A stretch of 64,000 nt of DNA from Nocardioides flavescens (GCF_009823805.1 NZ_WUEK01000005.1:329075-393074); one strand, 5' to 3'. Shown: positions 34,573-43,984, numbered from the stretch's first letter. Translations and numbers: made by a program. The notes: generated by a model not told the origin, from the sequence alone.

Positions 34573-35403
34573 TCAGTCTCCCAGAGAGTCGTCGTCGGCG
34601 CTCGGGCGGTCGGGCAGCACCCGGTGCACCTTGTGCTGGTGGGCCTGCGCCTTGGGTCGGATGACCAGCTCGTCGATGCTCACGTGGGCCGGGCGGGTGG
34701 CCATCCACACGATCGCGTCGGCGACGTCGTCGGCGACCAGCGGCTCCGCGACCCCGGCGTAGACCGCGTCGGCCGCCGCCCGGTCGCCGTCGAAGCGGTT
34801 GAGCGCGAACTCGTCGGTGCGCACCATCCCGGGCGCGACCTCCATGATCCGCACGGGCTGGTCGTAGAGCTCGAGGCGCAGCGTCTCGTTGACGACCTTG
34901 GTGCCGTGCTTGGCGGCGGTGTAGCCGGCGCCGCCCTCGTAGGCGAGACGCCCGGCGGTCGAGCCGACGTTGACGACCGCACCGGCCCCGCTGGCCACGA
35001 GCGCGGGCAGCAGCGCCTTGGTGACCTCCATCAGACCGACGACGTTGACCTCGAACATCGCGCGCCACGCGTCGGCGTCGGCCTCGGCCACGCTCGCCGC
35101 CCCGCCGAAGGCGCCACCGGCGTTGTTGACCAGCAGGTCCAACCGGCCCCCGGAGAGGCTGCCCACGGTCGAGGCGAGCCCGGCCACCGAGGCCGGGTCG
35201 GTGACGTCGCAGGTCACGGCGGTCCCGCCGATCTCGGCGGCCAGCGCCTCGACCCGCTCGGTGCGTCGCGCGGCGCAGACGACGTGGTAGCCGGCGGCCG
35301 CGAGCCGTCTCGCCGTGGCCTCGCCGATGCCGCTGCTGGCGCCCGTGACGACGGCCGTGCGTCGTCCGGGAGGGGTGGTGGGACCGGTCGCGTGCTCGCT
35401 CAC
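34573..35403 (-). CDS. SDR family NAD(P)-dependent oxidoreductase
   Basis: 276 residues. Rossmann motif TGASSGIG, NNAG at the end of strand 4, the catalytic Ser in VNVGSTAGRL and YTAAK (YxxxK) give a complete classical short-chain dehydrogenase. The C-terminal VSIDELVIRPKAQAHQ is typical of the YdfG/serine-dehydrogenase-like subgroup. The GTG start at 35403 puts the Rossmann motif at residue ~20. Substrate unknown. Confidence 0.87.
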   Translation of the reverse strand: MSEHATGPTTPPGRRTAVVTGASSGIGEATARRLAAAGYHVVCAARRTERVEALAAEIGGTAVTCDVTDPASVAGLASTVGSLSGGRLDLLVNNAGGAFGGAASVAEADADAWRAMFEVNVVGLMEVTKALLPALVASGAGAVVNVGSTAGRLAYEGGAGYTAAKHGTKVVNETLRLELYDQPVRIMEVAPGMVRTDEFALNRFDGDRAAADAVYAGVAEPLVADDVADAIVWMATRPAHVSIDELVIRPKAQAHQHKVHRVLPDRPSADDDSLGD

Positions 35404-35470
35404 GCGCCCATCCTGCACCCCGGCGCCGACACGCGGACCGGCACCGCGAGCGGTGGCACACTCGTCCCCC

Positions 35471-35929
35471 ATGACACCGACCCCCCTCACCGTCAGCGCG
35501 AGGGTCGCCGGGATCCTGGGCGGGCTGTGCTGGCTCGCCCGGGCGGTCCTCGACGGCACCGGCGCACCCGCCCCGGCCGTCGACGGGCTCTACTGGGGCG
35601 GCCTCGCCCTGCTCGCCGTGGCCCTCCTCGCCATCGGCGCGGGGCTCGTCTCCGGCATCGCCACACTGCGGGTGCTGGTCGCCGTCTGCCTGGGCGTGAT
35701 GGCGTGGTCGCTGCTGGAGTTCCTGCGCGGGCAGTACGCCGACGCGCGGGTCGATGCCGTGGCCGGCGTGGTCGTCGCGCTGGGCTGCGCGGCGGGCGTG
35801 GCCCGGCGCCGCCCGACGGCTCCCGCGACCGCAGCCCCCGCAACCCCCGCAGCCCCCGCAGCCAGCGGGCACCGCGCCCGGCGCGGCCCGTCCTCCCCAG
35901 CCGGCCGTCGGCGCTCGCCCGCCCGCTAG
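35471..35929 (+). CDS. Small polytopic membrane protein
   Basis: 152 residues with about four hydrophobic segments (VAGILGGLCWLARAVLDG, GLYWGGLALLAVALLAIGAGLVSG, LRVLVAVCLGVMAWSLLEFL and AVAGVVVALGCAAGVA), then an Ala/Pro/Arg-rich tail. ATG start at 35471. No family recognised. It is divergent from the SDR gene, with mshA following at 36073. Confidence 0.65.
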   Translation: MTPTPLTVSARVAGILGGLCWLARAVLDGTGAPAPAVDGLYWGGLALLAVALLAIGAGLVSGIATLRVLVAVCLGVMAWSLLEFLRGQYADARVDAVAGVVVALGCAAGVARRRPTAPATAAPATPAAPAASGHRARRGPSSPAGRRRSPAR

Positions 35930-36072
35930 GGAGGTGCTGATGAATGGGGGCGGGGCTGACGCCGCCCCGTGCCATTGATCAGCGCTTCCCTGGGCCGGGT
36001 ACCTCCGGGAATGTCGGCTCCCTGTGGTGGAGTTGGCTCCAGGGACCGGCGGGCGCGAGGCGGAGGTGCAGG

Positions 36073-37329
36073 GTGGGAGCGGTGCGGCGGCTCGCGATGA
36101 TCAGCCTGCACACCTCCCCCCTCGACCAGCCCGGCACCGGCGACGCGGGCGGCATGAACGTCTACGTCCTCGAGGTCGCCAAGCGCCTGGCCCGGCGCGG
36201 TGTCGAGGTCGACGTCTTCACCCGCGCGACCAGCTCGGCGCTCGAGCCCGTCGTGGTGGCGTACGACGGGGTGACGGTGCGTCACATCCACGCCGGCCCG
36301 TTCGAGGGGCTCACCAAGCACGAGCTCCCCGCACAGCTGTGCGTCTTCGCCCGCGAGGTGCTGCGCACCGAGGCCGCGCAGCCCGTAGGCCACTACGACG
36401 TCGTCCACAGCCACTACTGGCTCTCCGGGCAGGTCGGGGCGCTCGCCCGGGACCGCTGGGGGGTCCCGCTCGTGCACTCGATGCACACGATGGCCAAGGT
36501 CAAGAACGCCGCGCTGGCGGACGGTGACACCCCCGAGCCGCCGGCTCGGGTGATCGGTGAGGAGCAGGTGGTCGAGGCCGCCGACGTGCTGGTCGCCAAC
36601 ACCGCGCTCGAGGCGCAGCAGCTGCTCGACCTCTACGACGCCGATCCGGCCCGCGTCGAGGTGGTGCACCCCGGCGTGGACCTCGAGGTCTTCCGTCCCG
36701 TGCCCCGGGCCGAGGCCCGCGCCGCGCTGGGGCTGCCCGTCGACGCCGACGTGGTGCTGTTCGCCGGTCGCATCCAGCCGCTCAAGGGGCCCGACGTCCT
36801 GCTGCGGGCCGTCGCCGAGCTCGTCGCCCGCGAGCCGGGTCGCCGGGGGCGGCTCGTGGTGCCGGTGGTGGGCGGTCCGTCGGGCACCGGTCTCGACAAG
36901 CCGCAGGCGCTGGCCGACCTCGCGGCCGAGCTGGGCATCGCCGACCTGGTGCGGTTCGTGCCGCCGGTCGGTCAGGCCGAGCTCGCGCGGTGGTACGCCG
37001 CCGCCACGCTCGTCGCCGTCCCGTCGTTCAACGAGTCGTTCGGCCTGGTCGCCGCCGAGGCCCAGGCCGCCGGGTCACCCGTCGTCGCCGCCGCCGTCGG
37101 TGGCCTCACGACGGTCGTGCGCGACGGGCACAGCGGTCTGCTGGTGCCCGGCCACGGCGCCGAGGAGTGGGCCGCCGCGCTCGGTGCGGTGCTGGCCGAC
37201 CCGGCGCTGCGCGACCGCTTGGCCGTCGGCGCGCTCGAGCAGGCCCGCCACTTCTCCTGGGACGCCACCGCCGAGGCGACCCTGGCCGTCTACGAGCGGG
37301 CCCGCGGCCGGCTCCGGGAGGCGTCGTGA
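36073..37329 (+). CDS. mshA: D-inositol-3-phosphate glycosyltransferase (mycothiol synthesis)
   Basis: 418 residues; transfers GlcNAc from UDP-GlcNAc to 1L-myo-inositol-1-phosphate, the first step of mycothiol synthesis. The MshA opening [24 protein letters not shown] is clear, with [59 protein letters not shown] and the EX7E site [20 protein letters not shown] at 36073 has GGAGG seven bases upstream. It overlaps the ybjN-like gene by 4 bp, as in mycobacteria. Confidence 0.95.
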   Translation: MGAVRRLAMISLHTSPLDQPGTGDAGGMNVYVLEVAKRLARRGVEVDVFTRATSSALEPVVVAYDGVTVRHIHAGPFEGLTKHELPAQLCVFAREVLRTEAAQPVGHYDVVHSHYWLSGQVGALARDRWGVPLVHSMHTMAKVKNAALADGDTPEPPARVIGEEQVVEAADVLVANTALEAQQLLDLYDADPARVEVVHPGVDLEVFRPVPRAEARAALGLPVDADVVLFAGRIQPLKGPDVLLRAVAELVAREPGRRGRLVVPVVGGPSGTGLDKPQALADLAAELGIADLVRFVPPVGQAELARWYAAATLVAVPSFNESFGLVAAEAQAAGSPVVAAAVGGLTTVVRDGHSGLLVPGHGAEEWAAALGAVLADPALRDRLAVGALEQARHFSWDATAEATLAVYERARGRLREAS

Positions 37330-37892
37330 CCGACTGGGACCCCGAGCCCGAGCCCGAGGCGCCGGCCCTCGCGCGCATCCGCGCCTGGCTGGACGCCCAG
37401 GGCCTGGAGTTCACCGAGCCCTCGCCGGGGCTGTTCTCCTTCACCCTGCCCGGCGAGCGCAAGCTGCAGACGCCGGTCCGGCTCGACGTGGGCCGTCACG
37501 CGCTGGCCGTGCACGCCTTCGTCTGCCGGCGCCCCGACGAGAACCACGCCGGCGTCTACCACTGGATGCTCCAGCGCAACCTGCGCCTCTACGCCGTCTC
37601 CTTCGCCCTCGACGCCGTCGGCGACATCTACCTCGACGGTCGGCTGCCGCTCGTCGTGCTCGACGGCGACCACGCCGACGAGGAGCTCGACCGCCTGCTC
37701 GGCACGGTGCTCAGCACCGCCGACGAGTCCTTCAACACCCTGCTCGAGCTCGGCTTCGCCTCCTCGATCCGCAAGGAGTGGGAGTGGCGGCGACTGCGCG
37801 GGGAGTCGACCGCCAACCTCGAGGCGTTCCGCGGCTGGCTGGAGAGGGACTCAGGCGACCAGCACGACGAGGAAGGCCACGACGGCCGGTAG
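37326..37892 (+). CDS. YbjN domain-containing protein
   Basis: 188 residues of the YbjN/type III secretion-chaperone-like fold: [67 protein letters not shown] and a long C-terminal helix ending [19 protein letters not shown]. Function is unknown, but the gene is a constant neighbour of mshA in actinobacteria. GTG overlaps the mshA stop; the 3' end overlaps the convergent DUF1304 gene by 42 bp. Confidence 0.85.
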   Translation: MTDWDPEPEPEAPALARIRAWLDAQGLEFTEPSPGLFSFTLPGERKLQTPVRLDVGRHALAVHAFVCRRPDENHAGVYHWMLQRNLRLYAVSFALDAVGDIYLDGRLPLVVLDGDHADEELDRLLGTVLSTADESFNTLLELGFASSIRKEWEWRRLRGESTANLEAFRGWLERDSGDQHDEEGHDGR

Positions 37893-38201
37893 CGCCTGCA
37901 CCAGCCAGATCTTCGGCCCGACCGTCGCGCCGCCGTACGCCCCGGCGATGACGACGCAGCCGAGGAAGAACAGCCGCACGTCCTCGCGTCCCGAGACCAG
38001 CCCCCAGGCCAGCCCGGCGGCGAGGAAGCCGTTGTAGAGCCCCTGGTTGGCCGCCATCACCTTGCTCTCGGCGGCGAACTCCGGGGTCAGACCGAACGCC
38101 GCACGACCGCGCGGGGTGTCCCAGAGGAACATCTCCAGCACGAGGAACCCGAGGTGCAGGGCGGCGACGAGCCCGACGAGGACGGCGGCGAGGGTGCTCA
38201 C
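37851..38201 (-). CDS. DUF1304 family membrane protein
   Basis: 116 residues with four membrane helices. The pattern LAAVLVGLVAALHLGFLVLEMFLWDTPRGRAAFGL, then AANQGLYNGFLAAGLAWGL and [25 protein letters not shown] fits DUF1304. No activity is known for the family. The GTG start at 38201 gives a compact protein beginning at the first helix. Confidence 0.82.
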   Translation of the reverse strand: MSTLAAVLVGLVAALHLGFLVLEMFLWDTPRGRAAFGLTPEFAAESKVMAANQGLYNGFLAAGLAWGLVSGREDVRLFFLGCVVIAGAYGGATVGPKIWLVQALPAVVAFLVVLVA

Positions 38202-38220
38202 CGGGGGAGTCTCGCAGCCC

Positions 38221-39180
38221 TCACACCGGAGGGGGAGGAGCCGTCGCGGCGGTGCGGGGCTTGCGCCGGGCCACCGCGACGCCGACGAGGGCGAGCACAC
38301 CACCGGCGTACGCCATGGTGGCGGGGGTCTCGCCGAGCAGCAGCCAGCCCATGACGATGGTGATCGGCGGGACGAGGTACGTCGTCACGCCGAGGTTGCC
38401 AGCGGACATCGAGCGCAGGGCGTAGGCGAAGGTCGTGAACGCGATCGCGGTCGGGAAGACCCCGAGGTAGACGACCCAGCCGACGTCGGCGGCCGAAGCT
38501 GCCCGGACGTCGCCGACGAGCTGCCCGGCGAAGGGCAGGCACGCCACCGCGCCGACCGAGCAGGCGAGCCAGGTGACCTGCACCGCCGGCAGTCGGGCGA
38601 CGAGCGGCTTCTGCAGGACCAGGCTGACGGCGTAGACGACCGCGGCCAGCAGGCAGAGCAGCACCCCGGCCACGCTGCGATCGCCGTGCTCCCCGCCGGT
38701 GGCGGTCGCGATCAGCACGATGCCGGCGAAGGCGAGACCGAGCCCGATCGCGAGGTAGCGGGTGAACCGCTCGCCGAGGAACACCGCCGCGAGCAGCGCC
38801 ACGAGCACGGGGGAGACCTGGATCAGCATCACCGCGGTGCCGGCGTCGACGTGCTGCTCGCCGGCGTTGAGGGCGACGTTGTAGACGCCGAACCACAGCA
38901 CGCCGATCGCGACCACGGCCAGCCACTGCCCCCGGGTCATCCGGACCAGCCCGCGGCTCAGGGCGGTGACCCCGAGGCACACCGCGCCGACGAGCAGTCG
39001 GCCCAGTGACAGCGAGCCGGGGGAGAAGGTGTCCGCGAGGTGGCGGATCGCGACGAACGCCGAGGCCCACAGCACGAGCGTCACCCCGACGGCAGCCAGC
39101 GGCAGCCACGGCGCGGGGGCCGTCGTGCCGGGCGGCTCGGGACGCTCGGGGCGACCGGTCTCGGGACGGGTGGCGGTCAC
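38221..39180 (-). CDS. EamA family (DMT) transporter
   Basis: 319 residues with ten membrane helices in two EamA repeats, starting LAAVGVTLVLWASAFVAIRHLADTFSPGSLSLGRLL and ending with the second repeat VGWVVYLGVFPTAIAFTTFAYALRSMSAGN...LVPPITIVMGWLLLGE. Drug/metabolite exporters of this type move amino acids or small metabolites. It lies 20 bp upstream of the DUF1304 gene on the same strand. Substrate unknown. Confidence 0.87.
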   Translation of the reverse strand: MTATRPETGRPERPEPPGTTAPAPWLPLAAVGVTLVLWASAFVAIRHLADTFSPGSLSLGRLLVGAVCLGVTALSRGLVRMTRGQWLAVVAIGVLWFGVYNVALNAGEQHVDAGTAVMLIQVSPVLVALLAAVFLGERFTRYLAIGLGLAFAGIVLIATATGGEHGDRSVAGVLLCLLAAVVYAVSLVLQKPLVARLPAVQVTWLACSVGAVACLPFAGQLVGDVRAASAADVGWVVYLGVFPTAIAFTTFAYALRSMSAGNLGVTTYLVPPITIVMGWLLLGETPATMAYAGGVLALVGVAVARRKPRTAATAPPPPV

Positions 39181-39295
39181 CGGGTCATCACGGGCCCAGC
39201 CTAGGAACGCCGGACCCCGCGTGGCACGCGGGTTCCGGACGTCGATGCGCGAGATGGTGCCGTTCCGTCCGGCGGGGACGGGGCACCGGTCGCCC

Positions 39296-39931
39296 GTGCA
39301 GCTCGCCACGACGTACGCCGAGGTCGTCGCGGCCCTCACGACCACGGTCGAGGGCCTCGCGCCGGCAGACTTCGAGCGCCCCACCCGCACCGAGTGGACC
39401 GTGCGCGAGCTGCTGTGGCACCAGACGCTCGACGCGATCCGTGCCCTGGCCACCTTCGCCACGGTCGTCGACCGGCCCGTCGACACCGACGCGGTGACCT
39501 ACTGGACCGACTTCCACCCCGACGCGGGCGACGGGGGAGCCGGCCACGCGGCGTACGTGCGGGCCGCGGCAGCGGCGTTCGACTCAGCGGACGGCGTGGC
39601 GGCGTTCTGGCGCGACACCGGCCCGGCGGCCGCCCGCGCCGCGGCGGCCGCCGACCCCGCGGCGCATGTGGCCACCCAGGGCCACGTGCTCACGGTCGGG
39701 GACTTCGTCTCCACGCTGATCGTCGAGGCGACGGTGCACCTGCTCGACCTGTCGGTCGACCTCGAGGGTGCGGCCGCACCGCCGGCGGCCGCCCTCGCCG
39801 AGACCCGCCGGGTGCTCGAGGCGCTCGAGGACCGGCCTACGGGCGGGACCCTGCCGTCGGAGTGGGACGACACCGAGGCGGTGCTGCGGGCCACCGGGAG
39901 GCTCCCGGGCTGGCCGGTGCTGCTCGGGTGA
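39296..39931 (+). CDS. Maleylpyruvate isomerase/DinB-like protein (TIGR03083 type)
   Basis: About 211 residues. The four-helix-bundle opening LATTYAEVVAALTTTVEGLAPADFERPTRTEWTVRELLWHQTLD has the His that, with two later His residues (EATVHLLDL), forms the metal site of mycothiol-dependent maleylpyruvate isomerase-like proteins. Mycothiol is made in this organism (mshA is 2 kb away). ATGs at 39245 and 39254 are possible earlier starts. The actual reaction is unknown. Confidence 0.75.
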   Translation: MQLATTYAEVVAALTTTVEGLAPADFERPTRTEWTVRELLWHQTLDAIRALATFATVVDRPVDTDAVTYWTDFHPDAGDGGAGHAAYVRAAAAAFDSADGVAAFWRDTGPAAARAAAAADPAAHVATQGHVLTVGDFVSTLIVEATVHLLDLSVDLEGAAAPPAAALAETRRVLEALEDRPTGGTLPSEWDDTEAVLRATGRLPGWPVLLG

Positions 39932-39949
39932 GGCCGCCTGACGCCGGGC

Positions 39950-40627
39950 TCAGAGGTCGAGCTTGTAGCCCAGGCCGCGGACGGTGACGAGGTACTTCGG
40001 CTCGCCCGGGTCGGGCTCGAGCTTGGCGCGCAGCCGCTTGACGTGGACGTCGAGGGTCTTGGTGTCGCCGACGTAGTCGGAGCCCCAGACCCGGTCGATG
40101 AGCTGGCCGCGGGTCAGCACGCGACCGGGGTTGCGCAGGAACATCTCGAGCAGCTCGAACTCCTTGAGCGGCAGCCGCTGCTCCTGGCCCCCGACCGTGA
40201 CCACGTGGCGCTCGACGTCCATGCGCACCGGGCCGGCCTCGAGGGTCGGCGGGGCAAGGTCGGGCTCGACGCCGCGGCGCAGCACGGCGCGGATGCGGGC
40301 GACGAGCTCGCGGGGGGAGTAGGGCTTGGTGACGTAGTCGTCGGCGCCGAGCTCGAGGCCGACCACCTTGTCGACCTCGTCGTCCTTGGCGCTCACCATG
40401 ATCACCGGCACGCTGCTGGTCTGCCGGATCGTGCGGCAGACCTCGGTGCCGGGGATGCCCGGCAGCATGAGGTCGAGCAGCACGATGTCCGCGCCGTTGC
40501 GGTCGAACTCCGTGAGCGCGGTGTTGCCGTCGGCGGCGATCGCGACCTCGAAGCCCTCCTTGCGCAGCATGTAGGCCAGGGCCTCGCTGTAGCTCTCTTC
40601 GTCCTCGACGACGAGTACCCGGGTCAC
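39950..40627 (-). CDS. regX3: Response regulator RegX3 (phosphate response)
   Basis: 225-residue OmpR-type regulator. Receiver: LVVEDEESYSEALAYML, phospho-acceptor Asp in DIVLLDLMLPGIPG, Lys in YVTKPYSPRELVARI. Winged-helix DNA-binding domain: LPLKEFELLEMFLRNPGRVLTRGQLIDRVWGSDY...LDVHVKRLRAKLE. With SenX3 and PhoU beside it, it is the actinobacterial phosphate-starvation regulator. The GTG start overlaps the kinase stop by 4 bp. Confidence 0.92.
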   Translation of the reverse strand: MTRVLVVEDEESYSEALAYMLRKEGFEVAIAADGNTALTEFDRNGADIVLLDLMLPGIPGTEVCRTIRQTSSVPVIMVSAKDDEVDKVVGLELGADDYVTKPYSPRELVARIRAVLRRGVEPDLAPPTLEAGPVRMDVERHVVTVGGQEQRLPLKEFELLEMFLRNPGRVLTRGQLIDRVWGSDYVGDTKTLDVHVKRLRAKLEPDPGEPKYLVTVRGLGYKLDL

Positions 40628-41790
40628 TTCAACACCTCTCTGTGGGGATGCTCGGGGGACGCGTCCGCGCCGCTCGGCACGTGCTGGGGCAGGGTCAGCG
40701 TGAACGTCGAACCCTGGCCCTCCACGGACCACACCCGGATGTCGCCACCGTGGGTGGCGGCGACGTGCTTGACGATGGACAGACCGAGACCGGTGCCGCC
40801 CGTGGAGCGGTGCCGCGCCGGGTCGACGCGGTAGAAGCGCTCGAAGATGCGGTCGATCTCGTTGCTGGGGATCCCGATGCCCTGGTCGACGACGGAGATG
40901 TCGACCACACCGTCCTCGGCCTTGGTGGTGACGAGCACGGTGGAGTCGGGCCGGGAGTACGACACGGCGTTGGAGACCAGGTTGGAGACGGCGGCGGAGA
41001 CCTGCTCGTGGTTGCCGAACACCTCGAGGCCGGACGTGCCGCTGGTGACGACCTGGATGTTCTTGGACCCCGCGTCGATGGCGCTGGTGTCGACGGCCAT
41101 GGCGATGATGTCGTCGAGGTCGACCGGGTCGGGCATCTCGAGCGGGTCGTCGGCCTGCAGCCGCGAGAGCTCGATGATCTGCTGCACGAGCCCGGTCAGC
41201 CGGTCGCTCTCCAGCGACATCCGGCTGGCGAACCGCTCGACCGCCTCCGGGTCGTCGCTGGCGTCGCAGACGGCCTCGGCGAGCAGCTTGATCGCACCGA
41301 CCGGGGTCTTCAGCTCGTGGCTGACGTTGGCGACGAAGTCGCGGCGCACGGCCTCCACGCGGCGTTCGCGGGTGCGGTCCTCGACGAGCACCAGGACCAG
41401 GCGCGAGCCCAGCGGCGCGACCCGCGCGGTGACGTGGCGCGGCGGGCCGCTCGGGCGGGCGAGCAGCAGCTCGGTCTCGCGGATCTGGCCGTCGCGGCGC
41501 ACCTGGTGCACCAGGTCGTCGAGCTCCTCGTTGAGCAGGGCGGTGCCGCGCACGAGGCCGAGGGCGTAGGCCGGGGCCGACGCCTTCACCACCGTGTCGG
41601 AGTCGTCGACGATGACCGCGCTGCTGCGCAGCACCGACAGGACCGTCGCGACCTCGGGCGGTACGACGGGCAGCTCGACGGGTGCCGCGCTCTGCTGCTG
41701 GCGGTCGGAGATGTGCCAGGCGAGCATCGCGCCTCCGGCGACCACGGCCCCGAGGATCGCGGCGAGGAACGCCTGCGTCGTCGGGTCCAC
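40624..41790 (-). CDS. senX3: Sensor histidine kinase SenX3
   Basis: 388 residues with one N-terminal membrane helix (AAILGAVVAGGAMLAWHI), a PAS-like domain (VLRSSAVIVDDSDTVVKASAPAYAL), HisKA with FVANVSHELKTPVGAIKLLAEA and HATPase with N box SNLVSNAVSYS, DQGIGIPSNEIDRIFERFYRVD and TGLGLSIVKHV. It phosphorylates RegX3 when phosphate is low. GTG at 41790 begins with MDPTTQAFLA. It is divergent from phoU with a shared control region. Confidence 0.92.
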   Translation of the reverse strand: MDPTTQAFLAAILGAVVAGGAMLAWHISDRQQQSAAPVELPVVPPEVATVLSVLRSSAVIVDDSDTVVKASAPAYALGLVRGTALLNEELDDLVHQVRRDGQIRETELLLARPSGPPRHVTARVAPLGSRLVLVLVEDRTRERRVEAVRRDFVANVSHELKTPVGAIKLLAEAVCDASDDPEAVERFASRMSLESDRLTGLVQQIIELSRLQADDPLEMPDPVDLDDIIAMAVDTSAIDAGSKNIQVVTSGTSGLEVFGNHEQVSAAVSNLVSNAVSYSRPDSTVLVTTKAEDGVVDISVVDQGIGIPSNEIDRIFERFYRVDPARHRSTGGTGLGLSIVKHVAATHGGDIRVWSVEGQGSTFTLTLPQHVPSGADASPEHPHREVLK

Positions 41791-41820
41791 CCCACAATCG
41801 TAGGGCGGGCGTCGACTGCC

Positions 41821-41868
41821 GTTCGCAATCCACGAACCCGACGTTCGCGATGTTCACTCCTCGTTCAC
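41821..41868. promoter_or_regulatory. Candidate PHO box (RegX3/PhoP site)
   Basis: GTTCACTCCTCGTTCAC places two GTTCAC units exactly 11 bp apart (41852 and 41863). Further GTTCGC units lie at 41843 and 41821, 22 bp apart. The 11-bp direct-repeat periodicity is that of actinobacterial phosphate boxes. It sits between senX3 and phoU, consistent with autoregulation. Confidence 0.6.
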
Positions 41869-41912
41869 GTGAGCACCCCGGGCGTACACGTCACCCGATT
41901 ACCGTCGAGGAC

Positions 41913-42572
41913 ATGCGTGAACTCTTCCACGACGAGCTGGACTCGGTCTTCGTCGACCTCGCGGCGATCTGCTCGCAGGTCGAGGCCGCTGTCGCGGGTG
42001 CGACCGAGGCCCTCCTCAGCGGTGACGCCGAGCTCGCCGAGCGCGTCATCAGCGGCGATGCCGCCATCGACCAGGCCCGCGAGGACGTCGAGGAGAAGGC
42101 GTTCTCCCTGCTCTCCCTCCAGGCCCCGGTGGCCGGCGACCTGCGCGTCGTGGTCGCCGCGCTGCGCATGGTGACCGAGCTCGAGCGGATGGGCGACCTG
42201 TCCGTCCACGTCGCCAAGATCGCCCGCCTGCGGGTGCCCAACATCGCCGTGCCCGAGGAGATCCGTCCGACGCTCAGCCGCATGGCCGCGGTCGCCGAGG
42301 ACATGGTCGGCCGGGTCAAGGCGATCATCGCCGACCGCGACGTCAGTGCCGCGATCGAGCTCGGCCGCGACGACGAGGAGATGGACCAGCTGCGCCGCCG
42401 CTCCTTCGCCGAGCTCCTCTCCGACGACTGGACCCAGGGCGTCGAGGCCGCCGTCGACGTCGCCCTCCTCGGCCGCTACTACGAGCGCATCGCCGACCAC
42501 GCCGTCTCCGTCGCCCACCGCGTCGTCTTCGTCGTCACCGGCGAGAAGCCCGTCCCCGCCGTTCGCGCCTGA
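41913..42572 (+). CDS. phoU: Phosphate signalling protein PhoU
   Basis: 219 residues, two PhoU repeats of three helices each: FHDELDSVFVDLAAICSQVEAAVAGATEALLSGDAELAERVISGD and the matching second repeat, with the metal-cluster signatures ELERMGDLSVHVAKIARL and YYERIADHAVSVAHRVVF. It couples the Pst transporter state to SenX3-RegX3. The ATG at 41913 matches the family length. pst genes are not in this window. Confidence 0.95.
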   Translation: MRELFHDELDSVFVDLAAICSQVEAAVAGATEALLSGDAELAERVISGDAAIDQAREDVEEKAFSLLSLQAPVAGDLRVVVAALRMVTELERMGDLSVHVAKIARLRVPNIAVPEEIRPTLSRMAAVAEDMVGRVKAIIADRDVSAAIELGRDDEEMDQLRRRSFAELLSDDWTQGVEAAVDVALLGRYYERIADHAVSVAHRVVFVVTGEKPVPAVRA

Positions 42573-42620
42573 CGCTCCCTCCGTTTTCGTCGTCCGGCCA
42601 CGGCCCTGTCTGGCTCCGGG

Positions 42621-42706
42621 CGGTAGTCACCGACGTTCGGTCGGTAGTCACCGACGTTTCGGGGCCTGAGAGGTGTCTCAGACCCCCGGAACGTCGGTGA
42701 CTACCG
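42621..42706. repeat. Repeat family 2, copy d
   Basis: Two CGGTAGTCACCGACGTT arms, nested stem CTGAGAGGTGTCTCAG between GGGGC and GACCCC, and a closing arm. It lies after phoU and before the AbiEi-like gene. Confidence 0.85.
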
Positions 42707-42778
42707 CCAGCCCCCTGCCCCGCCCGGGGCTGTGGAGAGCCGTTCGCGCCGAGGTGCGAAGCACTCCACGCTGGTGGG

Positions 42779-43816
42779 GTGAACCCGTGGAGCGAGCGTG
42801 CGCGTGTGGTCGTGCCTGTGCGCACCGACCCCGAGGGGAAGGCCGGACCGACCGCCGACCAGGCCCGCGCCCGCGCCTGGCGGCGGGTGAGCCGAGGTCT
42901 CTACGTCCCGTCCTCGGTCGACTCGGAGGTCCCCGAGCAGCGGATCGTCGAGGCGGCGGCGTGCCTGCCGGCGGCGTACGGCGGGGTGACGGGGTGGGCG
43001 GCGCTGCGGTGGGCGGGGGCCACGTGGTTCGACGGCCGTGACCGTCTCGGCGCACCCCAGCCGGTCACTCTGTCGATCATGCGGACCGAGATCAGGTCGC
43101 AGCCCGGGATCGCGGTGAGCGCCGAGCGGCTGCCGCCCCGCGACCTCACCACCGTCCGGGGCCTGGCCACGACCTCGGCGGTCCGGGCGGTGTGCTTCGA
43201 GATGAGGTACTGCTCCGACGAGCGACGGGCGACGGTCCTGCTCGACATGGCGCTGATGCACGACGTGGTCTCGACCGACGAGGTCGCGGCGTACGTCGAG
43301 ACGCTCAACGGCTGGACCGGGGTCGCGAAGTGCCGCGCCGCCCTGGCGATGTGCGAGGAGAACAGTTGGTCGGCCATGGAGACCGTCATGCGGTTGGCGT
43401 GGACCCTCGACGCGGGCCTGCCGCGGCCGCTGTGCAACCGGCCGGTCTTCGACCTCGCCGGTCGACACGTGGGCACGCCCGACCTGCTCGACGCGCACGC
43501 CGGGCTCGTCGGGGAGTACGACGGCATCGTGCACCTCGACCAGCGCCGCCGAGGGAAGGACATCGACAAGGAGGCGACCTACAGGAGTCTCGGGCTCGAG
43601 CACGTCACGATGGCCGCCGGCGACGTGGCCTCGCCCAGCACGACCGTCGTGCCGCGCATCCTCCAGGCGCGCGCTCGAGCGCTGGCCCGGCGGGCCGAGC
43701 CCCGGGGCTGGACCGTCGAGCCTCCGCGCTGGTGGGTCGACACCAGCACCGTCGCCGCCCGCCGTGGCCTCAGTGCCGAGCAGCGGGACCGGTTGCTGCG
43801 CTACCGGGCGAGCTGA
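42779..43816 (+). CDS. AbiEi-antitoxin-like / endonuclease-fold protein
   Basis: 345 residues of a large actinobacterial family usually annotated as AbiEi-type antitoxin N-terminal domain plus DUF559-like nuclease fold. The N-terminus (RVSRGLYVPSS, VTGWAALRWAGATWFDG) is the AbiEi-like winged-helix part. The C-terminal GTPDLLDAHAGLVGEYDGIVHLDQRRRGKDIDKEATYRSLGLEHVTM resembles a very-short-patch-repair/PD-(D/E)XK-like core with Asp and Glu-Tyr-Asp. No cognate AbiEii toxin is adjacent, so toxin-antitoxin function is doubtful. It is flanked by family 2 repeats on both sides. Confidence 0.65.
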   Translation: MNPWSERARVVVPVRTDPEGKAGPTADQARARAWRRVSRGLYVPSSVDSEVPEQRIVEAAACLPAAYGGVTGWAALRWAGATWFDGRDRLGAPQPVTLSIMRTEIRSQPGIAVSAERLPPRDLTTVRGLATTSAVRAVCFEMRYCSDERRATVLLDMALMHDVVSTDEVAAYVETLNGWTGVAKCRAALAMCEENSWSAMETVMRLAWTLDAGLPRPLCNRPVFDLAGRHVGTPDLLDAHAGLVGEYDGIVHLDQRRRGKDIDKEATYRSLGLEHVTMAAGDVASPSTTVVPRILQARARALARRAEPRGWTVEPPRWWVDTSTVAARRGLSAEQRDRLLRYRAS

Positions 43817-43850
43817 GGATCGCCCCAGGGGTCGGGGCGTCGTCCGATAC

Positions 43851-43940
43851 CGGTCGGTACTCACCGACGTTCTGGGGGTCCAAGACGCCTCTCATGCCCC
43901 GAAACGTCGGTGACTACCGACCGGACGTCGGTGACTACCG
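43851..43940. repeat. Repeat family 2, copy e (reversed orientation)
   Basis: One CGGTACTCACCGACGTTC arm on the left and two GACGTCGGTGACTACCG-type arms on the right, i.e. the doubled arm is on the opposite side from copies a-d. It lies between the convergent AbiEi-like and gpmA genes. Confidence 0.8.
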
Positions 43941-43984
43941 CCGACGAGGGGCTGTGCAGAGACCCGGGGAGGCCCGGGAGGAGG

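Noticed and set aside
42779..43816. Complete AbiE toxin-antitoxin system
   Set aside because: No AbiEii-like nucleotidyltransferase toxin gene is next to it.
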